Counted from the first letter of the stretch, positions 48,922 through 57,989 are shown. The stretch: DNA of 64,000 nt from Streptomyces sp. APSN-46.1 (GCF_022815725.1 NZ_JALGRF010000014.1:62001-126000); one strand, 5' to 3'. Numbers and translations are program-made. The notes: generated by a model from the letters alone, not told the origin.

Positions 48922-49571
48922 GTGCCCTGTCCTGGCTCAACACGGAGGCCTTCACGGTCTTCGGCCAGAAGGTCATCTGGTCCGACATGATCGGCAACCT
49001 GATGGGCCTGGCCGCCCTCGCCCTCGGCTGGCGCCGCTCCATATGGACCTGGCCCGCCCAGCTCGTCTCCGGCCTCATCCTCATCGCCGCCTACGCCTCC
49101 GCCCACCTCTCCGGCGGCGTCGGCAAGCAGCTCCTGGTCATCGGCGTGGCCGTCTGGGGCTGGCGCGCCTGGGCCCGGGGCAGGCAGCAGGCCCAGGACG
49201 GCTCCATCGCCGTACGCACCGCCACCTGGACGGAACGCGGGCTGCTCCTGGCCGGCGCGGCCGTCGGCACCCTCGCGGTCGGCGGGCTGTTCACCCTCTA
49301 CCCCGACCTGTCCTGGAGCCCGTGGGCCGACGCCTACATCTTCGTCGGCACGATCGTCGCGATGGTCGCCCAGGCCCGCGGCCTCGTCGAGTTCTGGTTC
49401 GCCTGGCTCCTCGTCGACCTGGTCGGCGTCCCCCTCGCCTTCAACGGCGGACTGGCCTTCTCCGGCCTCGTGTACGTCGTCTACTTCGCGCTCGTCCTGT
49501 GGGGCGCATACGACTGGTACCAGCGCTCGCGCACCACCCCCGCCACGGCCCTCGAAGGAGCAACGGCATGA
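48918..49571 (+). CDS. ribM: PnuC-family riboflavin transporter RibM
   Basis: A 217-residue membrane protein, GTG 48918 overlapping the ribE stop (GTGA). About seven hydrophobic segments are visible, with PnuC-type patterns IGNLMGLAALALGWRRSIWTWPAQLVSGLILI, VIGVAVWGWRAWARG and FVGTIVAMVAQARGLVEFWFAWLLVDLVGVPLAFNGGL. PnuC paralogues located in actinobacterial rib operons (RibM/PnuX) move riboflavin or roseoflavin by facilitated diffusion rather than nicotinamide riboside. The position under the FMN riboswitch supports that assignment here. Confidence 0.88.
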   Translation: MSALSWLNTEAFTVFGQKVIWSDMIGNLMGLAALALGWRRSIWTWPAQLVSGLILIAAYASAHLSGGVGKQLLVIGVAVWGWRAWARGRQQAQDGSIAVRTATWTERGLLLAGAAVGTLAVGGLFTLYPDLSWSPWADAYIFVGTIVAMVAQARGLVEFWFAWLLVDLVGVPLAFNGGLAFSGLVYVVYFALVLWGAYDWYQRSRTTPATALEGATA

Positions 49572-50869
49572 CCATCCTCAAGCCCGTGCCCGACGTGCCC
49601 GACACCGCCGCCGAGGACACCTTCCGCCTCGACCCGGTCGAGCAGGCCATCCGCGACATCGCGGCCGGCCGCCCGGTCGTCGTCGTCGACGACGAGGACC
49701 GCGAGAACGAGGGCGACCTCGTCATCGCGGCCGAGAAGGCCACCCCCGAGATCATCGCGTTCATGATGAGCGAGTGCCGCGGCCTGATCTGCGCCCCCAT
49801 GGAGGGCCCCGAGCTGGAGCGGCTCGAACTCCCCCAGATGGTCCAGAACAACACCGAGTCGATGAAGACCGCCTTCACCGTCTCCGTCGACGCGAGCGCC
49901 GCCCACGGCGTCAGCACCGGCATCTCCGCCGCCGACCGCGCCACCACGCTGCGGCTGCTCGCCGACGGGGCCTCCCAGCCCTCCGACTTCGTCCGCCCCG
50001 GCCACATCTTCCCGCTGCGCGCCAAGGCCGGCGGCGTCCTGGTCCGCAACGGCCACACCGAGGCCGCCGTCGATCTCGCCCGCCTCGCCGGCCTGCGCCC
50101 GGCGGGCGCCATCGTGGAGATCGCCGGCGAGGACGGCGTCATGCTGCGCCTGCCCGAGCTGATCCCGTTCGCCCGCAAGCACGGCCTGACGATCATCTCC
50201 ATCGAGGACCTGATCGCCTACCGCCGCTCCAGCGAGCCGACCGTGCGCCGCGAGGCCGAGGTCAGCCTGCCGACCGCCCACGGCGCCTTCACGGCGTACG
50301 GGTACCGCTCCACGGTCGACGGGGTCGAGCACATCGCCCTCGTCCACGGCGAGATCGGCGACGGCGCGGACGTCCTGGTCCGCATGCACTCCGAATGCCT
50401 GACCGGCGACATCTTCCACTCCCTGCGCTGCGACTGCGGCCCCCAGCTGCACGCCTCCATGGCCCGCATCAAGGCCGAGGGCCGCGGCGTGGTCGTCTAC
50501 CTGCGCGGCCACGAGGGCCGAGGCATCGGACTGCTGTCCAAAATGCGCGCGTACGAACTCCAGGAGCGCGGCCGCGACACGCTGGACGCCAACCTGGAGC
50601 TGGGCCTGCCCGCCGACGCCCGCGACTACGGCGCCGGCGCGCAGATCCTCACCGACCTCGGCGTGCACAGCGTCCGGCTGCTGACCAACAACCCCGAGAA
50701 GTCCGCGGCCCTGATCCGCCACGGCATCGCGGTCGCCGGCCGGGAGCCGATGCCGGTCGAGGCGGGCGAGCACAATCTGCGGTACCTGCGCACGAAGCGG
50801 GACCGGATGGGCCACGACCTGCCCTGGCTGGACGCGGCCGCGACCACATCAGCCTGTGGCAACCAGTAA
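49568..50869 (+). CDS. ribBA: Bifunctional DHBP synthase / GTP cyclohydrolase II RibBA
   Basis: A 433-residue fusion; ATG 49568 overlaps the ribM stop (ATGA). The N-terminal dihydroxybutanone phosphate synthase domain has VVDDEDRENEGDLVIAAE, and THGVSTGISAADRATT-like AAHGVSTGISAADRATTLR. The C-terminal GTP cyclohydrolase II domain (from ~215) carries the zinc motif ECLTGDIFHSLRCDCG and the nucleotide-binding VYLRGHEGRGIGLLSKMRAYELQ. It supplies both branches of riboflavin synthesis, from ribulose 5-phosphate and from GTP. Confidence 0.97.
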   Translation: MTILKPVPDVPDTAAEDTFRLDPVEQAIRDIAAGRPVVVVDDEDRENEGDLVIAAEKATPEIIAFMMSECRGLICAPMEGPELERLELPQMVQNNTESMKTAFTVSVDASAAHGVSTGISAADRATTLRLLADGASQPSDFVRPGHIFPLRAKAGGVLVRNGHTEAAVDLARLAGLRPAGAIVEIAGEDGVMLRLPELIPFARKHGLTIISIEDLIAYRRSSEPTVRREAEVSLPTAHGAFTAYGYRSTVDGVEHIALVHGEIGDGADVLVRMHSECLTGDIFHSLRCDCGPQLHASMARIKAEGRGVVVYLRGHEGRGIGLLSKMRAYELQERGRDTLDANLELGLPADARDYGAGAQILTDLGVHSVRLLTNNPEKSAALIRHGIAVAGREPMPVEAGEHNLRYLRTKRDRMGHDLPWLDAAATTSACGNQ

Positions 50870-50927
50870 GACCAGACCGAGCACCACAAACGACCAAGAC
50901 ACACGTAACACACCGAGGAGCAGAGTT

Positions 50928-51413
50928 GTGAGCGGCAAGGGCGCACCCGAACTGAGCGTGAAGAACTGCGGCGACCTCCGGGTCGCCGTGATCGCGGCCC
51001 AGTGGCACGAGAAGGTCATGGACGGGCTGGTCGACGGAGCCCTGCGGGCCCTGCACGAGCTCGGCATCGACGAGCCCACCCTGCTGCGCGTCCCCGGCAG
51101 CTTCGAGCTGCCCGTGGTGGCGAAGGTACTCGCCGGTCGCGGTTACGATGCCATCGTCGCCCTCGGTGTGGTCATCCGCGGCGGCACCCCGCACTTCGAC
51201 TACGTCTGCCAGGGCGTCACCCAGGGCCTGGTACAGGTGTCGATCGACACCGGAGTCCCCGTCGGCTTCGGTGTCCTGACCTGCGACAACGACGAGCAGG
51301 CGCTGGACCGCGCCGGGCTTGAGGGGTCGAACGAGGACAAGGGGCACGAAGCGGTCACCGCCGCCGTCTCCACCGCCATGACCCTGCGGACCGTCAGCGA
51401 ACCCTGGCGCTGA
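50928..51413 (+). CDS. ribH: 6,7-dimethyl-8-ribityllumazine synthase
   Basis: A 161-residue protein, GTG 50928 after GAGGAG (50915-50920). It shows VAVIAAQWHEKVMDGLVDGALRAL, the ribityl-pocket motif LRVPGSFELPVVAKVL, ALGVVIRGGTPHFDYVCQGVTQGL with the catalytic His, and VPVGFGVLTCDNDEQALDRAG. It condenses 5-amino-6-ribitylaminouracil with dihydroxybutanone phosphate. Last rib gene of the operon; the 58-bp gap after ribBA is unusually A/C-rich. hisE begins 35 bp downstream. Confidence 0.97.
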   Translation: MSGKGAPELSVKNCGDLRVAVIAAQWHEKVMDGLVDGALRALHELGIDEPTLLRVPGSFELPVVAKVLAGRGYDAIVALGVVIRGGTPHFDYVCQGVTQGLVQVSIDTGVPVGFGVLTCDNDEQALDRAGLEGSNEDKGHEAVTAAVSTAMTLRTVSEPWR

Positions 51414-51448
51414 GTGGCGACGGGCTACCCCGTATTCTGAGGACCATC

Positions 51449-51730
51449 ATGGCGAACAAACCCTCCAAGAGCTTCGAAGAGCTCTTCACCGAGCTCCAGC
51501 TCAAGGCCGCCGACGGCGACCCCAGCACCTCCCGCACCGCCGAACTCGTCCACAAGGGCGTCCATGCCATCGGCAAGAAGGTCGTCGAGGAGGCCGCCGA
51601 GGTCTGGATGGCCGCCGAGTACGAGAGCAAGGACGCCGCCGCCGAGGAGATCTCCCAGCTGCTCTACCACGTCCAGGTGATGATGGTGGCGCGCGGGATC
51701 TCCCTCGACGACGTCTACGCGCACCTCTGA
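51449..51730 (+). CDS. hisE: Phosphoribosyl-ATP pyrophosphatase
   Basis: A 93-residue all-alpha MazG-like protein, ATG 51449. The metal-binding helix pattern appears as GKKVVEEAAEVWMAAEY (ExxE) with AAAEEISQLLYHVQVMM (E/D pair). It removes pyrophosphate from phosphoribosyl-ATP in the second step of histidine synthesis. Here it is a stand-alone hisE, not fused to hisI, which is the common actinobacterial arrangement. It precedes hisG by 57 bp and follows ribH closely, so it may share the rib transcript. Confidence 0.95.
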   Translation: MANKPSKSFEELFTELQLKAADGDPSTSRTAELVHKGVHAIGKKVVEEAAEVWMAAEYESKDAAAEEISQLLYHVQVMMVARGISLDDVYAHL

Positions 51731-51787
51731 GCCCAGGCACGCACACCCCGCCCGTCATCACGTAACCCACGCACCAAAGGAAGCCCC

Positions 51788-52636
51788 ATGCTGCGCATCG
51801 CCGTCCCCAACAAGGGTTCACTCTCCGGACCGGCGTCGGCGATGCTCCATGAGGCCGGTTACCGGATGCGCAAGGAGTCCAAGGAGCTCGTGGTCGTCGA
51901 CCCCGAGAACGAGGTGGAGTTCTTCTACCTCCGCCCCAAGGACATCGCGATCTACGTCTCCTCGGGCAAGCTCGACATCGGCATCACCGGCCGCGACCTG
52001 CTGCTCGACTCCGGCGCCAGCGCCGAGGAGATCCTGCCGCTGAACTTCGGCCGCTCCACCTTCCGCTACGCGACCATCCCCGGCACCGCGAAGGGCCCCG
52101 AGGACTTCCACGGGATGACCATCGCGACCTCGTACGAGGGAATCGTCGCCAAGCACCTCGCCGAGAAGGGGATCGACGCCTCCGTCGTCCACCTCGACGG
52201 CGCGGTCGAGACCGCCATCCAGCTCGGCGTCGCCCAGATCATCGCCGACGTCGTCGAGACCGGCACCAGCCTGCGCAACGCCGGCCTGGAGGTCATCGGC
52301 GAGCCGATCCTCACCTCCGAGGCCGTCGTCATCCGGGGCAACGGCGCCGAAGCCGAGCACCCCCAGGTCCAGCAGTTCCTGCGCCGCCTCCAGGGCGTCC
52401 TGGTGGCCCGCAGCTACGTGATGATGGACTACGACTGCCGCGCCGAGCACCTGGAGCGCGCGGTCGCCCTCACCCCGGGCCTGGAGTCGCCGACCATCTC
52501 CCCTCTGCACAACGAGGGCTGGGTCGCCGTCCGCGCGATGGTCCCCGCCAAGGAGGCCCAGCGGATCATGGACGACCTGTACGAGCTCGGCGCGCGCGCG
52601 ATCCTCACCACCTCGATCCACGCCTGCCGCCTCTGA
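51788..52636 (+). CDS. hisG: ATP phosphoribosyltransferase, long form
   Basis: A 282-residue enzyme, ATG 51788 after AAAGGAAG. The catalytic domains hold LRIAVPNKGSLSGPASAMLHEAGY, IAIYVSSGKLDIGITGRDLLLDSG and the PRPP loop DVVETGTSLRNAGL. The C-terminal ~75 residues (ARSYVMMDYDCRAEHLERAVALTPGLESPTISPLHNEGWVAVRAMVP) are the regulatory ACT-like domain of the long, HisZ-independent form, which is feedback-inhibited by histidine. It commits ATP and PRPP to histidine synthesis. Confidence 0.96.
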   Translation: MLRIAVPNKGSLSGPASAMLHEAGYRMRKESKELVVVDPENEVEFFYLRPKDIAIYVSSGKLDIGITGRDLLLDSGASAEEILPLNFGRSTFRYATIPGTAKGPEDFHGMTIATSYEGIVAKHLAEKGIDASVVHLDGAVETAIQLGVAQIIADVVETGTSLRNAGLEVIGEPILTSEAVVIRGNGAEAEHPQVQQFLRRLQGVLVARSYVMMDYDCRAEHLERAVALTPGLESPTISPLHNEGWVAVRAMVPAKEAQRIMDDLYELGARAILTTSIHACRL

Positions 52637-52719
52637 GCGGTCTCGGGGACCGCTTGGGCCCCGCCCTGTCGGGGCAGCACGCCCCCTGACCCGTACGCCA
52701 CCTCCAGAAGGCACGCACC

Positions 52720-53184
52720 ATGGCCGAGTCCGCCGCCCAGCCCGCACCGCCCGCCCTGCCGGTCACCTTCCGGCCGACCCGCACCCGGGCGGTCCTGCTG
52801 GGCGTCGGCTCCGCCATGTTCGCCACCATCACGGCGATCGCCCTGCTCCTGGAGAACCTCAGCCCGGGCGAGCGGATCAGCTTCATCTTCACCGCCGTCC
52901 TGCTGACCTCCGTACTCGTCCTGCTCAGCCGCCCCAAGGTGGTCGCGGACGAGACCGGGATCACCGTCGTCAACCTGACGACCACCCGCCGCCTGGAGTG
53001 GGCGCAGATCCTGCGGGTCAATCTCCGCCCCGGCGACCCGTGGGTCTTCCTCGACCTCAGCGACGGCACCAGCCTGCCCGTCCTCGGCATCCAGCCGGGA
53101 GTGGCCAAGGCCCAGGCGATCGGCGACGCCCGCGCCCTGCGCGCCCTCGCCGAATCCCGGGGAACCGGGTCGAACGACCACTGA
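52720..53184 (+). CDS. PH-domain membrane-associated protein
   Basis: A 154-residue protein, ATG 52720 after AGAAGG. Two hydrophobic segments (TRAVLLGVGSAMFATITAIALLL and ISFIFTAVLLTSVLVLLS) are followed by a small bacterial PH-like domain (VVADETGITVVNLTTTRRLEWAQILRVNLRPGDPWVFLDLSDGTSLPVLGI). This architecture is found in short actinobacterial PH-domain proteins of unknown function. It lies 83 bp after hisG. A membrane-anchoring or scaffold role is a guess. Confidence 0.83.
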   Translation: MAESAAQPAPPALPVTFRPTRTRAVLLGVGSAMFATITAIALLLENLSPGERISFIFTAVLLTSVLVLLSRPKVVADETGITVVNLTTTRRLEWAQILRVNLRPGDPWVFLDLSDGTSLPVLGIQPGVAKAQAIGDARALRALAESRGTGSNDH

Positions 53185-53385
53185 GCCCGCCCCACCCTCG
53201 TCGCTGCGTCCCATTGCGGCCGCGATCTCAATGACTACCCTGGTGGCGGGACGCAGCCGTGCGCCCTCCCACCGGCCCCGGGCCCCGTGGCCCCGTGGGT
53301 ACCTGCTACTTGAGGAGTGACTCCTTCCAGCAATGGACGGATCGTCCGGTTATACCCGCGCCGCCCTCCCCACGGAGGCGGCGGC
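53185..53385. other. 201-bp region upstream of the CNNM pair
   Basis: No gene is seen. It includes the small palindrome AGGAGTGACTCCT (53313-53325) and is probably the promoter and leader of the downstream pair. I found no match to a known magnesium or manganese riboswitch by eye. Confidence 0.45.
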
Positions 53386-54789
53386 ATGATCATCCCGCTA
53401 CTCCTGCTCCTGGCGGCCTTCGCCCTGATCCTGGCCAACGGTTTCTTCGTGGCAGCCGAATTCGGCCTCGTCACCGTCGAGAGACCCGAGGCCGAACGCG
53501 CCGCAGCCGACGGTGACCGCCGTGCCCGTACGGTGGTCAAGGCCCTGCGGGAGCTGTCCTTCCAGCTCTCCGGCACCCAGCTCGGCATCACCATCACCTC
53601 CCTCGTGGTCGGCATGCTCGCCGAACCGGCCCTCGCCGGACTGCTGTCCGTGCCGCTCGCCGCGACCGGTCTCCCCCGGGGAGCCGTCTCCGGCGCGGCC
53701 GTCGTCATCGGCATGCTGCTCGCCTCCGCCCTCCAGATGGTCGTCGGGGAACTCGTCCCGAAGAACTGGGCTGTCTCCCGGCCGCTCCAGGTCGCCCGCT
53801 TCGTGGCCGGCCCGCAGAACGCCTTCTCCCGCGCCTTCCGCCCGGTCATCGCCGGCCTCAACGCCGTCGCCAACCGGCTCGTACGGGCGCTCGGCGTGGA
53901 GCCGACCGACGAGATGGCCTCCGCACGCACCCCCGGCGAACTGGTCTCCCTGGTCCGCCATTCGGCCCAGGCCGGCGCCCTGGAACAGGACACCGCCGAC
54001 CTCTTCGTCCGGACCCTCTCGCTGGGCGAGCTCACGGCCCAGCACGTCATGACCCCCCGGGTGAAGGTCAGCGCCCTCCAGCACACGGCCACCGCGGCCG
54101 ACGTGCTCAACCTGACCCGGGCCACCGGCCTGTCCCGCTTCCCCGTCTACCGCGACCGCATCGACGAGGTCACCGGCGTCGTCCACCTCAAGGACGCCCT
54201 CGCCGTGCCCGAGTCCGAGCGCGGCCGCACCACCGTGGCGCGGATCTGCGTCGCCCCGCTGCTGGTGCCCGGCTCCCTGCCGGTGCAGCCGCTGCTGGAG
54301 CGGCTGCGCAGCGAACAGCCGATGGCCGTGGTCGTCGACGAATACGGCGGCACCGCCGGCGTGGTCACCCTGGAGGACATCGTGGAGGAACTCGTCGGCG
54401 AGGTCCGCGACGAGCACGACCTCGCGGAGGACGACAGCCCCGAGCTGGCCGCCGTACCCGCCGAGGACGGCCGTCCCTCCTGGGAGGCCGACGGCAGCTG
54501 CCGCGTCCAGACCCTGCGCCGGATAGGCCTTGAGGTGCCCGAAGGCCCCTACGAGACGGTCGCCGGCCTCGTCGCCGACCTGCTCGGCCGGATCCCCGCC
54601 CCCGGGGACCGCGCCGAACTGCCCGGCTGGAAGCTGTCCGTCCGCCAGGTCGGCCGCTACCGCGCCGAACGGGTCCGGCTGGTCCGTACGGCGGCCGCCG
54701 ACGCGGTGCCCGGCGACACGGTGCCCGCCGACGTCCTGCGCGCCGCCGCCGTGCCCGCGCCCGCCCAGCTGGAAGCGGTGGGCCGGTGA
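53386..54789 (+). CDS. CNNM/CorC (hemolysin C-like) membrane protein with CBS pair, first copy
   Basis: A 467-residue protein, ATG 53386 after GGAGG. The CNNM transmembrane domain (residues 1-200) opens LLLLAAFALILANGFFVAAEFGLVTVERPE and includes LQMVVGELVPKNWAVSRP. A CBS pair follows (HVMTPRVKVSALQHTATAADVL; GSLPVQPLLERLRSEQPMAVVVDEYGGTAGVVTLEDIVEELVGEVRDE). The CorC/HlyC C-terminal domain carries DGSCRVQTLRRIGLEVPEGPYETVAGLVADLLGRIP. The family is linked to Mg/Co or Na-coupled divalent cation movement. Coupled to the second copy by GTGA overlap. Confidence 0.93.
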   Translation: MIIPLLLLLAAFALILANGFFVAAEFGLVTVERPEAERAAADGDRRARTVVKALRELSFQLSGTQLGITITSLVVGMLAEPALAGLLSVPLAATGLPRGAVSGAAVVIGMLLASALQMVVGELVPKNWAVSRPLQVARFVAGPQNAFSRAFRPVIAGLNAVANRLVRALGVEPTDEMASARTPGELVSLVRHSAQAGALEQDTADLFVRTLSLGELTAQHVMTPRVKVSALQHTATAADVLNLTRATGLSRFPVYRDRIDEVTGVVHLKDALAVPESERGRTTVARICVAPLLVPGSLPVQPLLERLRSEQPMAVVVDEYGGTAGVVTLEDIVEELVGEVRDEHDLAEDDSPELAAVPAEDGRPSWEADGSCRVQTLRRIGLEVPEGPYETVAGLVADLLGRIPAPGDRAELPGWKLSVRQVGRYRAERVRLVRTAAADAVPGDTVPADVLRAAAVPAPAQLEAVGR

Positions 54790-55829
54790 ACGCCCTCCAG
54801 CTCCTCTTCGCCCTGCTCCTGGTCCTGGCCAACGGTTTCTTCGTCGGCGCCGAGTTCGCCCTCGTCTCCGTCCGCCGCAGCCAGATCGAGCCCCTCGCGG
54901 CCGGCTCCACGCGGGCCCGCCAGGTGCTGTACGGCCTGGAGAACCTGCCCCGGATGATGGCCGCCGCCCAGTTCGGCATCACCGTCTGCTCACTCACCCT
55001 GGGAGCCGTCGCCGAACCCACCGTGGCCCAGCTGCTGGAACCCGTCTTCCACGCCGTCCACGTGCCCGAGGGCCTGATCCACCCCCTCGGCTACGCCTTC
55101 GCGCTCGCCGCCGTGGTCTTCCTGCACCTGGTCATCGGCGAGATGGTCCCGAAGAACCTCGCCATGGCCGCCCCCGAGAAGACCGCCCTGTGGTTCAGCC
55201 CCGGCCTGGTCGCCTTCGCCCGTGTCTGCGGGCCGATCACGACCGCGCTCGGCGCCTGCGCCACCCTGGTGCTCCGCCTCTTCAAGGTCGAGCCCAAGGA
55301 CGAGGTCGAGGCCGTCTACACCAGCGCCCAGCTCGGCCGGCTGCTCAAGGACTCCCGGCAGGCCGGGCTCCTGGAGCCGGTCGAGCAGGAGCGCCTGGAG
55401 GACGCCCTGGAACTGGGCAGCCGCCCGGTCACCGACGTCCTCCTCGCCCGGGACCGGCTGGTCACGGTCGGCCCCTCGGCCACCCCGCGCCAGATCGAGC
55501 AGCTCACCGTCCGCACCGGGTACTCCCGCTTCCCCGTCCGCTCCGACGGCGGCGCCTTCATGGGCTACCTGCACGTGAAGGACGTCCTGGACCTGGAGGA
55601 CCGGGAGCGGGCCGTGCCCCAGCGGGTCTGGCGCCGCATGACCACCCTGTGCGCGACGCTCCCGCTGGACGACGCGCTGAGCGTCATGCGCCGGGACGCC
55701 ACCCACCTGGCCCAGGTCGCCGACCCGGCTGGCCGGATCCTCGGCCTGGTGGCCATGGAGGACGTCCTGGAAATGCTGGTGGGCGAGGTCCGCGACCCCG
55801 CGCACCGCGTAACGGTGGGCCGCGTGTAG
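54786..55829 (+). CDS. CNNM/CorC-like membrane protein with CBS pair, second copy
   Basis: A 347-residue paralogue, GTG 54786 overlapping the previous stop by 4 bp. LLFALLLVLANGFFVGAEFALVSVRRSQIEPLAAGS and VFLHLVIGEMVPKNLAMAAPEKTALWFSPG define the CNNM domain, and the CBS pair runs PVTDVLLARDRLVTVGPSATPRQIEQL to ILGLVAMEDVLEMLVGEVRDP. It lacks the C-terminal CorC/HlyC domain of its partner. Tandem long plus short pairs of this kind are common in actinomycetes, suggesting a heteromeric transporter (inference). Confidence 0.93.
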   Translation: MNALQLLFALLLVLANGFFVGAEFALVSVRRSQIEPLAAGSTRARQVLYGLENLPRMMAAAQFGITVCSLTLGAVAEPTVAQLLEPVFHAVHVPEGLIHPLGYAFALAAVVFLHLVIGEMVPKNLAMAAPEKTALWFSPGLVAFARVCGPITTALGACATLVLRLFKVEPKDEVEAVYTSAQLGRLLKDSRQAGLLEPVEQERLEDALELGSRPVTDVLLARDRLVTVGPSATPRQIEQLTVRTGYSRFPVRSDGGAFMGYLHVKDVLDLEDRERAVPQRVWRRMTTLCATLPLDDALSVMRRDATHLAQVADPAGRILGLVAMEDVLEMLVGEVRDPAHRVTVGRV

Positions 55830-55841
55830 CCTGTCTGCGAC

Positions 55842-56030
55842 GCCGCTGCCGGGGCTCCGCCCCGGACCCCGCGCCTCAAACGCCGGCGAGGCTGGATTGC
55901 CCTGCGGGCAATCCAGCCCGCCGAGCCCAGAGTTGCGCTTCGCGCACTTCGAAGCCTACGTCGGCCAAATCCAGCCCCGCCGGCGTTTGAGGCGCGGGTC
56001 CGGGCAGAGCCCGGGAGCCCCGCGCAGCGG
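55842..56030. repeat. Long intergenic inverted repeat (Streptomyces dispersed palindromic element)
   Basis: Two near-complementary arms (~55842-55898 and ~55967-56030) share the core GCGCCTCAAACGCCGGCG / CGCCGGCGTTTGAGGCGC. The left arm adjoins a perfect 13-bp hairpin (55890-55902 with 55906-55918), with a further short hairpin in the loop. The same core sequence is familiar to me as a dispersed intergenic element in many Streptomyces genomes. It lies between convergent genes and could serve as a two-way terminator. Confidence 0.88.
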
Positions 56031-56039
56031 GCCGGCAGG

Positions 56040-57989
56040 CTACGGCGGCGCCCCCGCGTCCGGCCGGTCCTGCGGCCCACGGCCCGACAGGACCTCCCCG
56101 TACGCCTGCATCAGGTCCGCCAGCCGCAGCGTCGCCAGGTCGTCCCGCGACGGATCCCCCGCGAACCCGGCCAGCCTGAGATCCCGGTACGCGCAGCTCT
56201 TCTCGTACAGCGTCCGCAGGAACCGGCCGTTGCCGAGCTCGTCGATCCAGCCCTGCTCGACGACGTGCCCGCTGATGCTGCGCAGCTCGTCCAGGGCCTC
56301 CTCGTCCCAGCGGTCCCCGTTCGCGTCCGCGAGCACGCCGCCGATCGCGGTCAGCTCCAGCGGCCGGTAGCTCGGGAAGTCCACCCGGGTGGTGAAGCGC
56401 GAGGACAGCCCCGGATTGGCGGCCAGCAGCCGGTCCATCCCGGCCGGGTAGCCCGCCAGGATCACCACCAGGTGGTCCCGGTTGTCCTCCGCCCGCTTCA
56501 GCAGCACCTGCAGGGCCTCGTCGCCGTACGCGTCGCCCTTGCTGTAGCCGGAGTTGGAGAGGCTGTACGCCTCGTCCACGAACAGCACCCCGCCGATCGC
56601 CGAATCGATCAGCTCATTGGCCTTCACGGCGGTCTGCCCGAGGAACTCCCCGACCAAGTCCGCGCGTTGGGCCTCCACCAGATGGTCCCCGCCGAGCAGC
56701 CCGAGCGCGTAGAAGACCCGCCCCAGGATCCGCGCCACCGTGGTCTTGCCCGTGCCGGAGGGCCCGGAGAACACGAAGTGGCGTTTCGGCGGCTGCACCG
56801 GCAGCCCCTGTCCGGCGCGCAGCCGGGCCATGTGCAGCTGCGCGGACAGCGCCTTCACCTGACGCTTGACGGGCTCCAGGCCCACCATCCGCTCCAGCTC
56901 CGCGAGCGCCTCGGCGAGGGCGTCCGGATCGGCCGGGCCCGCCGGCAGCCCCGGCGGGAAGGCCTGCGGCGGTACGGACGCCTTCCGCCGTACGCCCTCC
57001 AGCCGGTCCGCGCCGGTCGGCGGCGCGAAGCGCTGGTCGAGCGGGTCCGGACCCGACAGGGGGTCGCCGTCCAGCTGGCCGTCCGCCGCGACGTCCTGGG
57101 CGGGACCGCCGCCCCCGCCGCCGCCCAGCGCCACCGCCGCGAAGTCCCCGGCGAGCGGGGACAGGCCATGACCGGCGAGCCCCTCGGCGGAGTGCCCGCC
57201 GAAACCCGCGTAGCCCTCGAAGTCGTCGCTGTCGGCGATCGCCGTCAGCCGCGCCGCCGTGTCCATGAACGCCGGATCCACCCGGTGCACGGCCCGGTAC
57301 AGCGGAAGCGCCGCCGCACTGCGCCCGGTGCCCTCATGGGCCCGGGCCAGCCAGTACCGCAGTTCCTTGCGCTGCGGCTGCTCGCTGCGGCAGCGCATCA
57401 GCGCCGTCGACAGCAGCGGCTCCGCCTGCCCGTACATCTCCAGCCGGACCCGGGCCATCCCGCCGAACAGGCCCGCCTCGATGCCGAGCAGCGGATCGTC
57501 CACCAGCGTTTCGGTGTGCCGGACCAGCTGCTCCCAGTCCTTGACCAGGTAGGCCCGGCAGGCGTGCAGGAACCGCACCTGCGGATCGGCGTCCACGGGC
57601 GGCAGGGCGGCCAGCGCCTGGTCCAGCTCCGGCACGTGGCGGCCGTCCAGCCAGTGCGAGGCGTGGGCCAGCAGCAGGTCCCGCCGGCTCTCCAACACCG
57701 GCTGCACCCACCAGCCGAGCCAGTACCAGGAGTTCAGCGTGCGCCGGTGGCGGGCCCGCTGTTCCCCGAACCGGTCCCGGTGGGCGTACATGCGCAATAA
57801 GGCGTTGGTGGTGTCCACCCGGAGCGCGTGCAGGCCCAGCCATGCGTCGGCCATCGCGGGATCGAGCCGTACGGCCGCCCGGAACTCCTCCTCGGCCTGC
57901 GGATAGGCGCCCATGGTGCAGGCGTCGACCCCGCGCAGCCAGGCGAGTTCGGCCGGGGCGTGTGTGCTGCCCGGAGTGCCGAAGTTCAT
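56040..57989 (-). CDS. EccA-like AAA+ ATPase with N-terminal TPR region (CbxX/CfqX family)
   Basis: A 649-residue protein, ATG at 57989. The N-terminal ~300 residues are helical TPR-like repeats (AELAWLRGVDACTMGAYPQAEEEFRAAVRLDPAMADAWLGL). A Gly/Pro/Asp-rich linker (with GGGGGGG) leads to the AAA+ domain: LERMVGLEPVKRQVKAL, Walker A FSGPSGTGKTTVARIL, Walker B GGVLFVDEAYSL, sensor-1 HLVVILAGYPAGMDRLLAANPGLSSRF. TPR plus CbxX-type AAA+ is the layout of EccA of type VII secretion. No other esx genes are present here, so EccA identity by context is not confirmed. Confidence 0.88.
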   Translation of the reverse strand: MNFGTPGSTHAPAELAWLRGVDACTMGAYPQAEEEFRAAVRLDPAMADAWLGLHALRVDTTNALLRMYAHRDRFGEQRARHRRTLNSWYWLGWWVQPVLESRRDLLLAHASHWLDGRHVPELDQALAALPPVDADPQVRFLHACRAYLVKDWEQLVRHTETLVDDPLLGIEAGLFGGMARVRLEMYGQAEPLLSTALMRCRSEQPQRKELRYWLARAHEGTGRSAAALPLYRAVHRVDPAFMDTAARLTAIADSDDFEGYAGFGGHSAEGLAGHGLSPLAGDFAAVALGGGGGGGPAQDVAADGQLDGDPLSGPDPLDQRFAPPTGADRLEGVRRKASVPPQAFPPGLPAGPADPDALAEALAELERMVGLEPVKRQVKALSAQLHMARLRAGQGLPVQPPKRHFVFSGPSGTGKTTVARILGRVFYALGLLGGDHLVEAQRADLVGEFLGQTAVKANELIDSAIGGVLFVDEAYSLSNSGYSKGDAYGDEALQVLLKRAEDNRDHLVVILAGYPAGMDRLLAANPGLSSRFTTRVDFPSYRPLELTAIGGVLADANGDRWDEEALDELRSISGHVVEQGWIDELGNGRFLRTLYEKSCAYRDLRLAGFAGDPSRDDLATLRLADLMQAYGEVLSGRGPQDRPDAGAPP

